Assembly: GCA_951799425.1 (NCBI GenBank)
Contig: OX637404.1
Location: 23,742,045 to 23,806,044, forward strand
DNA from: Ilex aquifolium
Lineage: Eukaryota; Streptophyta; Magnoliopsida; Aquifoliales; Aquifoliaceae
Direction of reading: 5' to 3'
Length of the DNA stretch: 64,000 nt
Shown here piece after piece: positions 49,542-62,371 of this stretch (positions within the stretch are counted from its first letter, which is position 1; each line of letters starts with the position of its first letter). A program made the translations under genes and the position numbers. Under the pieces are notes generated by a model. It was not told where the DNA came from, searched no databases, and saw only the letters and a program-made list of their open reading frames with translations.

Positions 49542-50440
49542 CTAGTAGTAACCTGTCAATCCCAGAAAATTTCGAATTTCTATCACTGTCCTCGGTCTCT
49601 CCCAGTTAACTACAGTATCAATCTTAGCTGGATCAACACATACACCATCACTAGAAACTACATGTCCCAAAAACACAACTCTGTCCAACCAAAACTCACA
49701 TTTGCTGAATTTGACAAATAATTGTTCATCCCTCAATGTCTGCAGTACCACCCTCAAGTGCTGCATATGCTCTTTTTTACTACGGGAGTATATCAATATA
49801 TCATCAATGAACACTATCACAAATGAATCAAGATATGACTGGAATATTCGATTCATCAGATCCATAAATACAGCAAGAGCATTATTCACACCAAATGGCA
49901 TCACCAGAAACTCATAGTGTCCATACCTGGTCTGAAAAGCAGTCTTTGATATATCACTATTCCTTACTTTCAACTGATGATAACATGACCGAAGATTAAT
50001 CTTTGAAAACACTCGGACACCTTGTAGCTGATCCAACAAATCATCTATACGCGGCAATGGATACTTGTTCTGGATAGTCACTCTATTCAGCTGTCTATAA
50101 TCAATGTATAACCTCATAGTGCCATCCTTCTTCTTTACAAATAATACTAGGGTGTATGAATCCCCGATCTAACAAATACTGCAACTGCACTTTAAGTTCC
50201 TTTAATTTAGCTGGAGCCATCCTGTATGGAGTAATGGATATGAGATTAGTTCCTGGCACAAGCTCAATAGTAAATTCCACCTCCCGATCAATTGGTTATC
50301 CTGGAAACTCTTCAGGAAACACATCAGCAAATTCATCAACCACATGAATATTCTTCAATTTAGGAGTACCCCTCTTATAACATTCACCAAAAGATTTAGA
50401 TCTATAAATATTGGGCATATCCCTCGAAAATAGGGAGAGA
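49542..50440 (-). pseudogene. Ty3/gypsy pol relic (protease-RT linker and reverse transcriptase)
   Basis: Minus-strand frames give VVDEFADVFPEEFPG, then an in-frame stop, then [15 protein letters not shown] and [14 protein letters not shown] deletion with frameshift near 50145 removes the conserved SPWGAP-type segment. The frame then runs from [11 protein letters not shown] through [13 protein letters not shown] (active-site FIDD) to NFLGLTGYY, where it stops. RNase H and integrase are missing. It is defective by at least three lesions and cannot mobilise itself. Confidence 0.85.
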
Positions 50441-50525
50441 GCCATTGTAATAGCAAGAGACTCCCTTAAGAGTGGATTAGCCGAGCTCTCAAGCTGGTGA
50501 ACCACTATAAACATTCTGTGTGATC
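50441..50525 (-). repeat. inverted partner of 52088-52245
   Basis: On the minus strand it contains 'tttatagtggttcacc', 'gctcggctaatccactct' and 'gagtctcttgct'. The words 'agggatatgcccaatattt' recur farther along in both copies (near 50415 and 52230). The family is unknown, perhaps a short LTR or TRIM. Confidence 0.6.
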
Positions 50526-52087
50526 ACCCACTCATACCTAAAATCCTATCCCCTAGGGCCTTGGAGCTCTGAATGAACAAAATCTAACTGTTTAGTGCAC
50601 CTTATATTCACATCGTTGCTCAATCGTGTTAAGAACATCACCAATAATACACAAATCCACTTTACCAAAAAATTAGGTAGGATTGTGAAAAACAAATAAT
50701 CACCATTCAAGATCATAGCAATCTCCGAAACTCAATAAAACAATACAAGAACTTTAACTAATAGGTACAAATATGCCTCCCTCTTATAACATTCACCACC
50801 ACTCATCTTTCCTTTTCTTATCATTGGCATAAAACGAAACAAAATCAATATTCACATTGCTTTATTTTTTCAGATTTTTTTTTTTTAACAAATTGTATTA
50901 TCAAAAAATTTTTTAGTTTGCTTTTCAAGTCAAAGACATAAGCCATTTTTGAAGTGACAGTCAACCAAACGGTTCAAGAGACTATAAACAAATGGTTCAA
51001 TAACAGTCATAGTGGTTGCATAAGTACCCAAAGTATAATTAAAAACTTATGAAATTAGTAATGCAAACTCTTTATCGAATCACACAAAGCTAGATATACA
51101 ATATTAATGAAGCATATAGACTACAGATAAATAAATTTGTTACAAAAAGTGAAAATTTCAAGATCAAATAGTCAAAATTCTGCAAGTATACGTAAACCTT
51201 TTAACTTTTTTTCATGAAATTTTTTCCCAAAACACATTGACTAAATGAGGAATCCAACAAAACAAAGTATTTCAAATCTATACAGATGATTTTACCTTCA
51301 CACTTTATTGCACGGTATTGCGAAAATGAATCCCATTTCATTTGGTTTTGGCCAAATTAAAATTCAAAATCAACAAAAAAAATCAAAATTCACAAAAATC
51401 AAATATTATGGCTTGGCGTACACCAAAGAAACCCATTCACAACCAATCATGGCATCATTTCTTGAAATTCCCAAACTAATAACTAAAACCATTCACCATA
51501 CACTCTAAGTTGAAACGTAGAAAATAAATCTCAAAACCCAAAAAATCATATTCATAAGATATTTTAAAGACACACATATTATCAAATTAATCAAATGCAC
51601 GACCGTATATGCTTCAATTACACTTCAATTAAAGAAAATATTTGTTGAACAAAAACCCAAGTTAGCAACACAAAATTTCAGAAAAATTGTTAGAGGAGGG
51701 AACCTTTGAATCGATTTCATTTGATGAAGAATCTTGCACTATGTCTGGATCAAAAAGTAAAAAAAAAAGGAAAAATAGAGCACTACAGAATTTAGAGATA
51801 TCCAAATTAGTGCAAAAAACAACACAATACTAACTATCAAAGAAGCACACCAATAGTGAAATCAAAAGTCCAATTTCTTCAAAAATATGCTACTGCCATC
51901 TTAAAAATATTTTCTAGTTCAAATCATTTTTTTAATTTTGTCATAATGTTGTTCAGTACATGAAAACCATTGTAGCAACTAATGGTGGTGTTTAACACAT
52001 TAGAGCAGAGATGTGAGATTGATGGGTCAATGAGTAACTCAGTTTGAACTCCTAGGCTCTTGGGAGTTGAATTGGGAGAAAGAGATT
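50526..52087. other. intergenic, no supported feature
   Basis: AT-rich. I see no gene, RNA or bounded element. Confidence 0.5.
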
Positions 52088-52245
52088 TACCACACAGAGA
52101 ATTTATAGTGGTTCACAAGCTCGGCTAATCCACTCTCAAATGAGTCTCTTGCTCCTGGGACTTATATTAATAAGAAATGAGATTACAGAGTATTTGTTTA
52201 GGTTACAATTGTTTATATTCTGTTGTGAGGGATATGCCCAATATT
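52088..52245 (+). repeat. inverted partner of 50400-50525
   Basis: Shares the 'ttatagtggttcac', 'gctcggctaatccactctc' and 'gagggatatgcccaatattt' blocks, with an extra insertion of about 55 bases. Confidence 0.6.
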
Positions 52246-53592
52246 TATAGTCTTCAGAGGTTTCGCATGACTGAAGGCCTGATCCTCGTCTTCCTTTTGT
52301 AACGTCTGTGCCTGTTATGCAATTGCTAAGGATACCGTTGAAACGGCTACGACTTCTTTGTCCAAATGCAAGACCGTTACGTTATGACTGGTGCTTGGGT
52401 GGAAGCCAGTTGTCATCTGTGCTGTACTTGTGGAGGTGTGGCTGTTGGGGAAGAGGTTCCGACCTCAGTTCCCCTAGTCAATCAAGATGGGTTGAATGAC
52501 CTGAACTTAGACGTCCCGAGCCTAACACCCGAGCTCAACTTTAGTCATATTTAGGGTATCATTAGCAACAAACCCACCAAAATAAGACTTCTTTAAGAAA
52601 ATGAAGTTTTTTTTTTGAACCATAATCTCTGCGTATGAAGTGCATTGAAAACATACATAGAGAGAGAGGGAGAGAAAGAGATGAGTTCACCATGTATATT
52701 ACTATTTGAAGGGTTTGATCGTCCTTTAACATCCAACCCTTGTAAATTAAATGTTGTTGTTCCTACAAAGATATTAGAGAGAAAACTAAGATTCGAGGCA
52801 ATTGATAATATATATCATACAAATAGTAAATTTACCATACTTATAGTAACAATTCAACCCACCAGCTAAATCAGAACTATCACCCACATTGTATTATGCT
52901 TTACAAGTCGAATTATGAGTTCATGTAGAGATTGAGATATATAAAACCAATCTCAATGACTATCTCCTAATATTTTTTTTGAACAATGACTATCTCCTAA
53001 TTAAACTAATCCATATGACTCCACCAAAAAGGAATAACAAAAGGCACACACATAAACATAGAATTAAATAGTCAAATATTCAATTATCGATAGGTAAAAC
53101 TACCTTTTTAATATCACCATTTTTAACAGGAATGTTCTTTATGGCAGCTTGGGGTAGGCCTTCTTTGGATGAACTCAAAATCACTAACAAATGTGATGTA
53201 AACTCCGAGACTTGGATGAACATTTGAAGATGATGTACATTAAACTTGGTTTTTTACCACCAAAAAATTCTCTCAAATTCAAAACAATTTATACACTGTA
53301 ATCCAACATTGTTTTTCAATAAAGTAATAAAAATAAAGCACTGATTTTCAACATGAGAAATGACTCAAAAATATGAACTCAAAAACCCCAAAAAATCAAG
53401 TTCCAGTTCGTTGCTTGTTAAAAGCAAAGAAAATAATAAAGCATTGGGGAAAAAGTTTGCATTCGGTTAAGTGCAATCAACCACTAATTGCCTTAATCGA
53501 ATTTAAATATAATATCAAAATAACCAAACCACTATTTGAAATTGAACAGTTGGTGTGCAAGGCTTTTGGGTGGGGTTACGACATTGGAGAAA

Positions 53593-53633
<41 letters not shown>

Positions 53634-54338
53634 AGGGGGGGGGGAAGAGACAAATTAATATTGAGGGAGAGGAAATGCGTGAGATACTTGAAAGAGGCGC
53701 AAGAAATGGCAGTGGCTGAGCCGTTGCTGCCAGTTGTTGGCAACGGCTGTCGACGACGATGAATAAGGGAGAGGAAAACTGCGGCTATTGAAGGTGTGAC
53801 CCTTGAAGGCGTGATTGAGATTGGGAGAGTGAGAGAGAGATTTTCTCGAGGGGGGATATCGTTGGTTTGGAGAAGCGATGTTGGGTAAAGATTTCCTCAA
53901 GAGGAGATTTGGGCGTGATTAAGGGTGCTCAGATTCAAAAATTAAAATTTTTAAACAAAATAGGGCCTAAAATAGGCGATTAAACAAAATTATGTCAAGA
54001 AGACCAATTAGGAAAAGAATTGGGGGAATTTAATTTAGGGATGTTAATTTTAGAAACTAAAAATTTTGAGCGGAAAAAATATTTTAAGAGTTAATGGAAA
54101 GTAAGAGGGATATACTTTTTATCCTACAAGGAAAGAAAGTAGGATTGATACATTTTCATTCCTTTGTGTTTGGTTGCATACTTGCATGAATGAAAAATAA
54201 AAATGATTAATTTTTTTTATACTTGGTAAGATGAAAAAAATATATTTTTTAAAATTTTAATTTTAAAATTTTTTTTAAAAAAATATAAATATATATTTTA
54301 TCATTGTATTTATAAATAAAATTAATGTATACATAATA
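52246..54338. other. intergenic with one compound microsatellite
   Basis: (GT)n at 53592-53618 passes directly into (GA)n and a G run to about 53643. No gene is supported. Confidence 0.6.
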
Positions 54339-54554
54339 TCTATATAATAAAGTATGACGATTTTAAATCCAAGAGACAAAGAGCGACTCAAATCGTTTTG
54401 TGACAAAAAAAAGCATCATTCAACGGGCGACACTATTCCAAATTATCTCGAATTATTGGTATCATAGATCGCTTCGATCTTCCTACAAACAGAGCATTTG
54501 GTAAATTACATGCTAAGGTTAGAGCCAAGGGAAGTAGCATTAAACAAACCCTAA
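54339..54554 (+). mobile_element. Helitron 5' end
   Basis: TCTATATAATAAAG after an A, identical to the 5' ends of Helitrons A and C. A MITE interrupts it at 54555. No 3' hairpin was found downstream. Confidence 0.45.
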
Positions 54555-55821
54555 GGGTGTGTTTGGGTAGTGGGTTAAGGTGGGTTAACTCCATAAGGAT
54601 AGGGTAATAAGGCAATGGGTCCCACAAAACCTTTGTTTGAGAAGTTAAAATTGAGGTAGGATATAAATCCTGGGTCTATCTTTGACCCGGATGCTACAGT
54701 GATTTTTAACCCTGCTACATGGGTTAAAGTTAACCCACCTCCACCCTGGGTTTCAATCCCAGCCGAAGGGTTACGAAGGTAATGACATATTTACCCCATC
54801 TTCCTCTCTTGAGCTCTCTCTCTCTCGCTCTGTCTGTCTTCTCTCTCTCTCTTGGTACGAAAAGTCCAGATCTTCGCTCTCTCTCTCTCTTTCTCGGTTT
54901 GAGAAGGCGACGAAGCCCAAGCCTCCGTTATCTGTTGGGATGGGTTTGGGTGCCGGAGTGGACCGAATGGGTTTGGGTGGTGGTGGCGTTTCTGTTGTGG
55001 CGGTGGTGGCGGTGGGTGTTCTATTGTGGCAATGGTGGTTCTGTTGTGGCGGTGGTGGCTCTGTTGTGGCGGTGGTGGCGTTGGGTGTTCTATTGTGGCA
55101 GTGGTGGTGGCGGTCTGGTAGTAGCCTTGCTCTGAAGAGCCAGTGGGTTTGTTGAAGAGAGAGAAACTATGATTTTTTCCTTGGATTTGTTTGATTCCTG
55201 TAGATTATTGGTTTTTTTGTGAATCTGATTGTTCCCAGAGGATTGATCATGACTTCTGATCAATCTCTTCGTTCAATTCCACCAAAACCACTGGATATTA
55301 CTCGTAATTTTGCCTCATTATTCAAGAATGTTTCGAAAACCTCTGATATGGGTTTGATCTTTCATCAACTGTGATTCATTCTAGTCTTTCGGAAAACCTT
55401 GTGATGCCTCCTGATCCTTCTACATCTGCTCAGAATCCTTCTGATTTGCTGGTGCTGGGATATGATTGGAGCTCTGGATTTGAAGGATTAAAGCCAATTG
55501 TGGCTTATCTGTTTTGTTAAAGCCTTGATTACTTTGCTTCTTGTAATTTTGGTTTATATCAATAAAATTTTTCTTTTTCCAAAAAAAAAAAAAAAAAAAA
55601 AAAACACTATACAAGTCTGGTTCATCAATGGGTAGAATGGTAAATATCTACAAAAGTCAAGTGGAGTCCATCTCATTCAATTGTTTCTTGCCAAACAATG
55701 GTTTGGGTTGGATGGTATACATAACTCACCTAATTAAGTGCCTGAATGGGTTTGGGTGGGATGAGTTAGGATACAAAAAATCCAATTCATTCATATCCTT
55801 GCCGATTATCCAAACACACCC
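54555..55821. mobile_element. Tourist-type element, 1267 bp, carrying a retroposed insert
   Basis: Inverted ends GGGTGTGTTTGG and CCAAACACACCC, with TAA duplicated on both sides (54552-54554, 55822-55824). The middle differs from the ends in composition. Confidence 0.7.
54800..55602 (+). mobile_element. probable retroposed sequence with poly(A) tail
   Basis: Ends in CAATAAAATTTT, a short spacer and a run of about 24 A (to 55602), like a plant LINE or a processed transcript. A short frame near 55250 (MTSDQSLRSIPPKPLDITR) recalls the start of LINE ORF1 proteins, but only weakly. A GGTGGTGGC-type repeat occupies 54970-55120. No target duplication could be defined. Confidence 0.45.
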
Positions 55822-56142
55822 TAAAAGTCAACAAAACATGAAAAGATGAGCAATGCTACATATACTTAAAAAGTAGGCTTGATAATTACAACAATTAATT
55901 TTACTGTAAGTCCCAATATTTATTAGAAAATTACTATCTGAATTTCCCAACTTAATGAAATTACAATGCTTGCTTGACTGATCAAAAAAAAAAATTTATG
56001 GTGATTACCAAATCTATTTTTTAAGTTTAATTTTTAAATTCTCGTGGCATTAGTCTAAAAAGAGTGTTGTATTTATGAGGTTTGTGTTGTTTTTGTGTTA
56101 ATGTGCCTGAGTTTTATGGTCGTCGGACTGCTGCGAAATAAA

Positions 56143-56170
56143 ACGCGTTTTGATTTACACGTGTACGCGT
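56143..56170. promoter_or_regulatory. two CGCG motifs and a G-box upstream of CBP60 copy 3
   Basis: ACGCGT at 56143-56148 and 56165-56170, with CACGTG at 56158-56163 between them, 240-267 bases before the ATG. They are compatible with CAMTA and bZIP/bHLH factor binding. Function is inferred. Confidence 0.45.
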
Positions 56171-56409
56171 TTTGTGGGGACCCGTTGGGCTGTCCTCTCC
56201 CGAGAGAGATAGAGTGTGACACAGAGAGATAGAGGGAAACCATGGTTACATTCATTATTATCCTAGTTATATACATACTCTCACACACACCTGTGCGCCT
56301 ACCAAAAGAGAGAGAGAGAGACTAATCTTCTCATAGGCACTTGCCAATCAAAGACACGCGCGGGCTCCAACGTTCGTTGAAGTCTAGAGTGCCAAATACT
56401 GATTGAATC

Positions 56410-59400
56410 ATGTCACAGAATCTAGAAGTCGGATGTAGCAACGTTAATTCTACTTGTGGACTGTCTGAAGCAAACAACTGTTCGGATGAGCAAAGAATAG
56501 TTGCTGCTTTAAGAAAGTGAGAGTACTGAGACATACCATTCCTCCTCCTTTCAGAATATCTGCACACACACACACGCACACATATCTATGTATATATACA
56601 AATCTATGCATGTATATATGTCATTTGAATCGTTAAAATGAACTGGGTTTTACTGTTTTATTCACTGGGAAATGTTGTGGGAGGCTCTCCTACGGACTTT
56701 GCGAGACTTTGATCGTTTCTGGGTTTTTTTTTTTTTTTGTTGGTGTTTCTTGTTCTGGGTTTCTCAGGATGGTAAAGGAGGTGATGGAGAAACAGAAGCT
56801 TCAGAGTTTCCTAGAACCAATATGGCAGCTTTTGGTACGTTAACTTCTGGTTATATTTTGGCTCAAAATGCACGAGTTAAAAGTAGTTCTGTATTTCTAC
56901 ATGCATATTGGTTGTCTTTGTGAGTATGTGGGTGTATATCTCCAAGAAATTTTCTGTTTTAGTATGTTTCTGTAAGGATTTTGAACATAGCTTGGATGTG
57001 CGATTTGGGGTCTTATGTGGTGGGAGAAAAGAGAGAAAATAATGGAGATTTGATTTCAAGTAACAGTTGGCAACTCTCTGTTATTGCACCCTTTGTTCAT
57101 GCATATAAACACTCATGTTCTGAAAGGTTTATTTCACTTAAATTACTTACAGATCATTCATCATCTTATGCCATTACTCTCTCTCATATCTTTGCTAAAA
57201 ACTACAAGTGGGTCTTGAATTTACATCAATAACAACAATAAATTCCTTCAAATATTGCTGTTACAGTTATAACCATGGTTCCAAGGTTGAATGACCTTCA
57301 ACAGGAATACCAATGAGATGGTCAGGGCGGAGCCTGGAATCTAGTTTAGGATGGGCATTTCAACTAAAAAATTTAATGGGTTAATAGTATTCTTGGTTCT
57401 TAAACAATACATTTTTTATCCATTTGGTCCGTAAAGTATCAATTTTGTCCTCAAAGCATTCAATTCGTGTTAAAGTATCAATTTTGTCCCCAAAGCATTC
57501 AATTCGTGTTAAAATGATCTCTACATAGATGTGCTGTTAAGTTTTTAATGAAATGATTACGTGTTGGACATGTGATACCGTCTGAAAGAGTGACACATGG
57601 TCATTTCTATCAAAAAAAACTTAGTGATAAAAATCACCGGCGGAGCATATTGTTAAAATCAAGCAGAAATTACTAGTGCCTCCGCCGCTGCTGTCTGATT
57701 TTGATTTTGTTTAAGAATCACTAGTGTCTGATTGATGCTACATTGTTTCCAGGTGAACAAGAGATATGAATTGGCACTAGAAAAATTATCGACTACTGTG
57801 AAGTGGTGCGTAGTAATACGAAGAGTTGATTACAATTTTCATGTTCTTTTCTTTTCTTTTTGTTTTTAAAAAGTAATCATGTTCAACTTCCTTTTAGTAG
57901 TCAATAGATCTTAGTTACCCTTGTTCTTCTTACTCAGGAACTCAGGCAATGAGATACATCCTTCCGAGATACTTCCTTCCGAATCAGAGAATCTAAAATT
58001 ACAGTTCTTCGGCAATATCTCTCCACCGGTGTTCACTGGAATTCCTTTTGCGGGAGAAAAAAACACCTTGCAGGTAGCTTTAGTCAATGCTGTTACAGGG
58101 AAAGTTGTAACTTCTGGACCAGAAGCCTCAGCAAAGGTGGAAATTGTTGTGGTTGATGGAGATTTTGATGTTGATGAAGGAGGAAGTTGGCCTCTGGAAG
58201 ACTTCAACAGTAAAATTGTTAGTGGCAAGGAAGGAAAAAAATCACTGCTAGCTGGAAATCCACACCTGAATCTGAAAGATGGCATCGGTTCAGTACATAC
58301 CATTTCTGTCAGACATACTAGCGCCTGGTGGAGACGTGGTGAATTCAGGCTAGGGGCAAGAGTCGTGGGTCCTTCTAGTGGGATCAGAATAAGAGAGGCA
58401 AAGACAGAACCCTTCATTGTTAAGGATCGCCGTGCAAGTAACTATTCTATTTCCTTGCTGTGTGATTGCCAATAGCTGAGATTTTTTCAGTTGCTCTGTT
58501 TTTTCAACTGCAACTTGTGGAAAAAAAAAACAGAGTATAGTGTAATTCCAGAAAAGGTAACATATATATTCTGAAGCAAATAGAAATTTGTGTTGACAAC
58601 ATGAAGTTTACTATGGTTGGCAACACCTGACTAGGTGTTGTCTGATTTCTATATGTAACTCCATGTTAAACATGCGATGAGGTGATTAATGATGTCTTAC
58701 TGTCTTAGGCTATACCATCATGCTTGGTGAATGGTGAGTTCTGAGTTTTAGTGTTGCATACTGCATGGACATAGTAATTGTAACTGAGAATACATGTTAT
58801 TTGAATTTATGTTTCTAAGCAGTTTTCTTGCCATTTAAAAGGTGTAGATACGTTTTCTTTAAGGTTATTGAATTACTTCTTGTTTTGATACAGTACTGTG
58901 GAGAAGATTTTGATACCTCGCCAATAGGTTCTCATCCTGTTCTTTTAAAAAGTAGTTTGTTATGTTTTTCTTTTGCTTATATATGAATTTTCCTCATATT
59001 TTCAGTTATTTTGTAGTCTAAGGTTTTTCTAATTTTCTTGGGCTATATATATTCTTGTAATCTAGTTTATCGATTTGAGAGAAAGTATTATTTGCACCCA
59101 ATAAAACTTTCATGGTATTAGAGGCTCTTCTCTTATCAAATCACAATCCCTAAAATCGCCTCTACCATCGCACTCCTCTCATAAATACAGTTTTTCGTTC
59201 TAATTTGGGTGGGGAATATTGGTTGAAAGACTTCATTGACTTCCTGGATGCATCTGACACTATCAATCATCTTACTCAGGTACTCTTGAACAAAATGGTG
59301 TTGCTGAGCATAAGTATAGACATATTCTTGAAACTGCTCGTGCTCGCTTGCTTTCTTCATCTGTTCTCTCTGTCTTTTGGGGTAAAACTGTTCTTACAAC

Positions 59401-61954
59401 AGTTTATTTATTAAATCGTATGCTCACGGCACTCCTATCAGATGCTTCTCACAATGAAAAGTTGTTTGGAAAACTTTCTAATTACTCTCTTCTTCGTGTC
59501 TTTAGTTCAGCCTGTTTTGTTCTTCTTCCTAAGCATGATCGAAATAAATTGAGTGCTCGTTCTGTTTTATGTTTTTTCTTGGAGTATGGTCTCAATCAGA
59601 AGGGATATCGGTATTATGATCCAATGTCTAAAAACATATATACACTCTCATAGTTCTGGTATAGCAAACGGTTTTAGTTTGGTTCTATTCTTTTACGTAG
59701 TGTAGAAGTGTTGGCATTCAAAGCAAAATGCTGAAATTTTGACAGAAACTTGCATAGCAAAACATAGCTTATTCATAAATGACGGGAAACTATCATGTTT
59801 AGAATGTCATTAATGTGTCGACTACAATCTTAATTACGATAGCATTATAGAATAAAATATGTATGCATGACTAACATCCATATACTATTCCAGCCCATTT
59901 ATTTAGCATTAAGTATAAAGTTTTACAGACACGGGAAAAATATTTTTTTTTTAAAAAAAAAGACTCGTTGAATCTTTCATTAGCACAGTTATCGATATTC
60001 TTGGAACATGTTAATACTTGACTTGATTGAGGTAGTTCCGTTTCTCAAACTCCATGTATGTATAGTGTGTTTCTTTTCAGAAGGGGAAAAACTTTGGATT
60101 AATGACTCTATCAGCTACTTTTGCTTCTGATGGTCTTGTACTGGCTGCAGTACTGGGGATGGTAAATGTTGTCAAACATTAATCGTAGGACTTCATCTGA
60201 ATGGCTGCAATAATGAGCATGATTTGCTAAATTGCCATCACTTGTTATCTATCGTACTAACGTTTCTTGCATAGATTCGGAAAATATGAAAAGAAAGTTA
60301 CACAGAGAAGGTCATATCGTTACAGTGGCATTTGAATAACTTTCCAAAGTAACAAAAACAATGAAACCCCAGCATAACTTCTGGTTTGTGTTTTGCAGTG
60401 AACAAGAAACTTTACACCCAATCTCTATCGGATGAAGTATGGCGACTAGAAAATATTGGCAAGGGAGGACCTTTCCACCAGCGTTTGATCGAGGAAAACA
60501 TCATAACTGTGAAGGATTTCTTGACCCAATTTTTTTTGAACCCTGAAAGGCTTAGAAAAGTAAGATTTCATTGCTCTTTCTTCATATATTTTCCCAAGGA
60601 TAAGGACCAGTAACTAGTCGTATGTGAACTACTCGACACTCCACTCAGAATATAATGTTTGTCAAGGCACTACATGCTAATTATACAAAATCTTGCCTTT
60701 CTAAAGGTTGAATATACCAAAATGTGTTCTTGTTTCCTGACTCTTTCTTGGAGTTTTATGTTTTTTTGTTATTATTTTTTTTTGGGGTGGTATTTTTTTT
60801 TTCTTTTGATACTATTTTGGGGTGGTATTTGAACCAACTCCAGCACCCTCACTTTTTCCAAATATGACTATGATGAGTCTGATGCAAAATCCCCTGAAAA
60901 AACAAATTTGGATTGAACTATCTGATGCTTTTTTTATTTGCGAGATCTGATCATATTTCTGTTAAGCTAATGTGTCCTGCAATTAAAGCACCCAAAGTGT
61001 ACTGGTTGAACTTCAGTTAACTCAAATTTTCTAAGGTTCCTGATGTGAGCACCTAATGTTACTGCTAGACACCTATGCAGTTCTGTCCTTGTTATATAGA
61101 ATTGTATGAAGGATTCTGTGCTCATAAAAAATTAGGGGTGCAGACCAAGGGCCAGAATGAAACCGAAATTATAGTAAAGTTGAGGCTTTCTATGTAGGTA
61201 CATTAGTGTATAATGATATTTGTGATTGAATTTTGGTTTATACGTGAACAACATCTGGTTGTTTAAAGCCTTGAATAGAGGATATTCATCTCCGACAAAG
61301 AATAAGCTATTTCACTTTCCTTGGTCACATGAAGTAATGGCAGTAATTGTTTGTTTGTACCTCTACAGATCCTTGATATGTCAGGGAAGAAGTGGGAGGC
61401 CACTGTGAAGCATGCTCAGACATGTAAAGATTATACTTCTCTTACTCATCGCTCTTTACCCTCATCAGAAGGTCTTGACCCCATGAACTTCAACGACACG
61501 GATTGCTTCAATGTACGCAACTTTGGGACTTCTGACATGAACGATCGTTATAATCCTACACAACCTGGTGCATCGTTTCAAGGTATCATTTCACGCATAG
61601 TTCCCAGTTTGTCAACAAGTACTCTGATATGACCCATACTAATGTGACTCATCTTTGAGTGTCCCAGACAATGGCACCAACTTCCAGCTCTGCGATCTAG
61701 ATCCTCTTTGTTCTGATGGGGACATAGAAAACTGGCTGCATTTTTGGAATTGTGATCTTGAACCTGTCCTCGAGAACCATGGTTTGGAATCAGTTGCTAA
61801 TCAACAGAGTGCAGTCCATGCTGTAGCTGTTACTAGTTGCAAGCCCCGTTCCAGATGGGCAATAATATCCAAGGGTCTGAGATGGTTGTTCAAGATGAGA
61901 AAGCTTGTCAGTTCGAAAAAGAACAATGTTGCTAAAAAGCGGAGACTCTACTAA
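56410..61954 (+). CDS. CBP60-like calmodulin-binding protein, copy 3 (462 aa)
   Basis: Exons 56410-56516, 56768-56834, 57753-57805, 57938-58437, 60399-60559, 61369-61582 and 61668-61954 join in frame. Exon 1 is one codon shorter than in copies 1 and 2. Exons 2-3 give VMEKQKLQSFLEPIWQLL, closest of the copies to ordinary CBP60 N-termini. The core has [19 protein letters not shown] and [13 protein letters not shown], followed by [12 protein letters not shown] and [13 protein letters not shown]. The C-terminal basic helix (RWAIISKGLRWLFKMRK) is present. Intron 4 is enlarged by a Ty1/copia fragment (59018-59690), and intron 2 is shorter than in the other copies. The last intron is the 85-bp type with TACTAAT at 61637. 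No defects were found, so it is probably functional. Confidence 0.85.
57325..57700. mobile_element. transposon-like fragment in intron 2 of CBP60 copy 3
   Basis: Begins GGGCGGAGCCTGG, like the inverted end of the hAT element at 30103-31260. It contains a direct repeat of about 41 bp ('aaagtatcaattttgtcc' units, 57436-57516). The other end is unclear. Confidence 0.35.
59018..59690 (+). mobile_element. internally deleted Ty1/copia fragment in intron 4 of CBP60 copy 3
   Basis: Bounded by comparison with copy 1 intron 4. A putative LTR end is followed by TGGTATTAGAGGCT (59113), a form of the initiator-Met-tRNA primer site. Almost everything between gag and integrase is then missing. From about 59280 the frame reads EQNGVAEHKYRHILETARA, then SVFWGKTVLTTVYLLNRM, then YYDPMSKNIY, the C-terminal part of a copia integrase core. 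RT and the 3' LTR are absent. Confidence 0.8.
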
Positions 61955-62077
61955 TGTGATTGTCCACAATGGTTCGATCATATCCCATGTAGAGAGCAAG
62001 CAACTGCTTCCCAATCAAAAATTGTGTGAAGGTTGGACAAATTGGAGCTTTCTTCAGATGCCACACAAAGTGTAAGT

Positions 62078-62083
62078 AATAAA
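62078..62083 (+). terminator. poly(A) signal of CBP60 copy 3
   Basis: AATAAA about 124 bases after the stop, conserved with copies 1 and 2. Confidence 0.55.
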
Positions 62084-62371
62084 TGTGTGAGGCATAGTTC
62101 CGTTAGCTGGACTTCATGTTTGTTTTCATTTTGTCGTTATATTGTCAAGTGTCGTTTATTTTTGTTTTGGCATTAGATTGTCAAATGTCTTTTATTTCCC
62201 CTACATAAGTGGATGTATTAGTTAAAGTTGGAACATGAAACAATGAATTATATGTTCGTCTTTCATTTGTTGGAGATTCGATCTCAAACTGATGGAAACC
62301 AAAGCAAGAATCTTGAAGAGAGCATATACGATTTGATATATTAAATGTGGGAATACAAACGTATAATCTTT

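Noticed and set aside
53373..53762. 129-aa ORF
   Set aside because: Its middle is a GT/GA microsatellite and neither end resembles a known protein.
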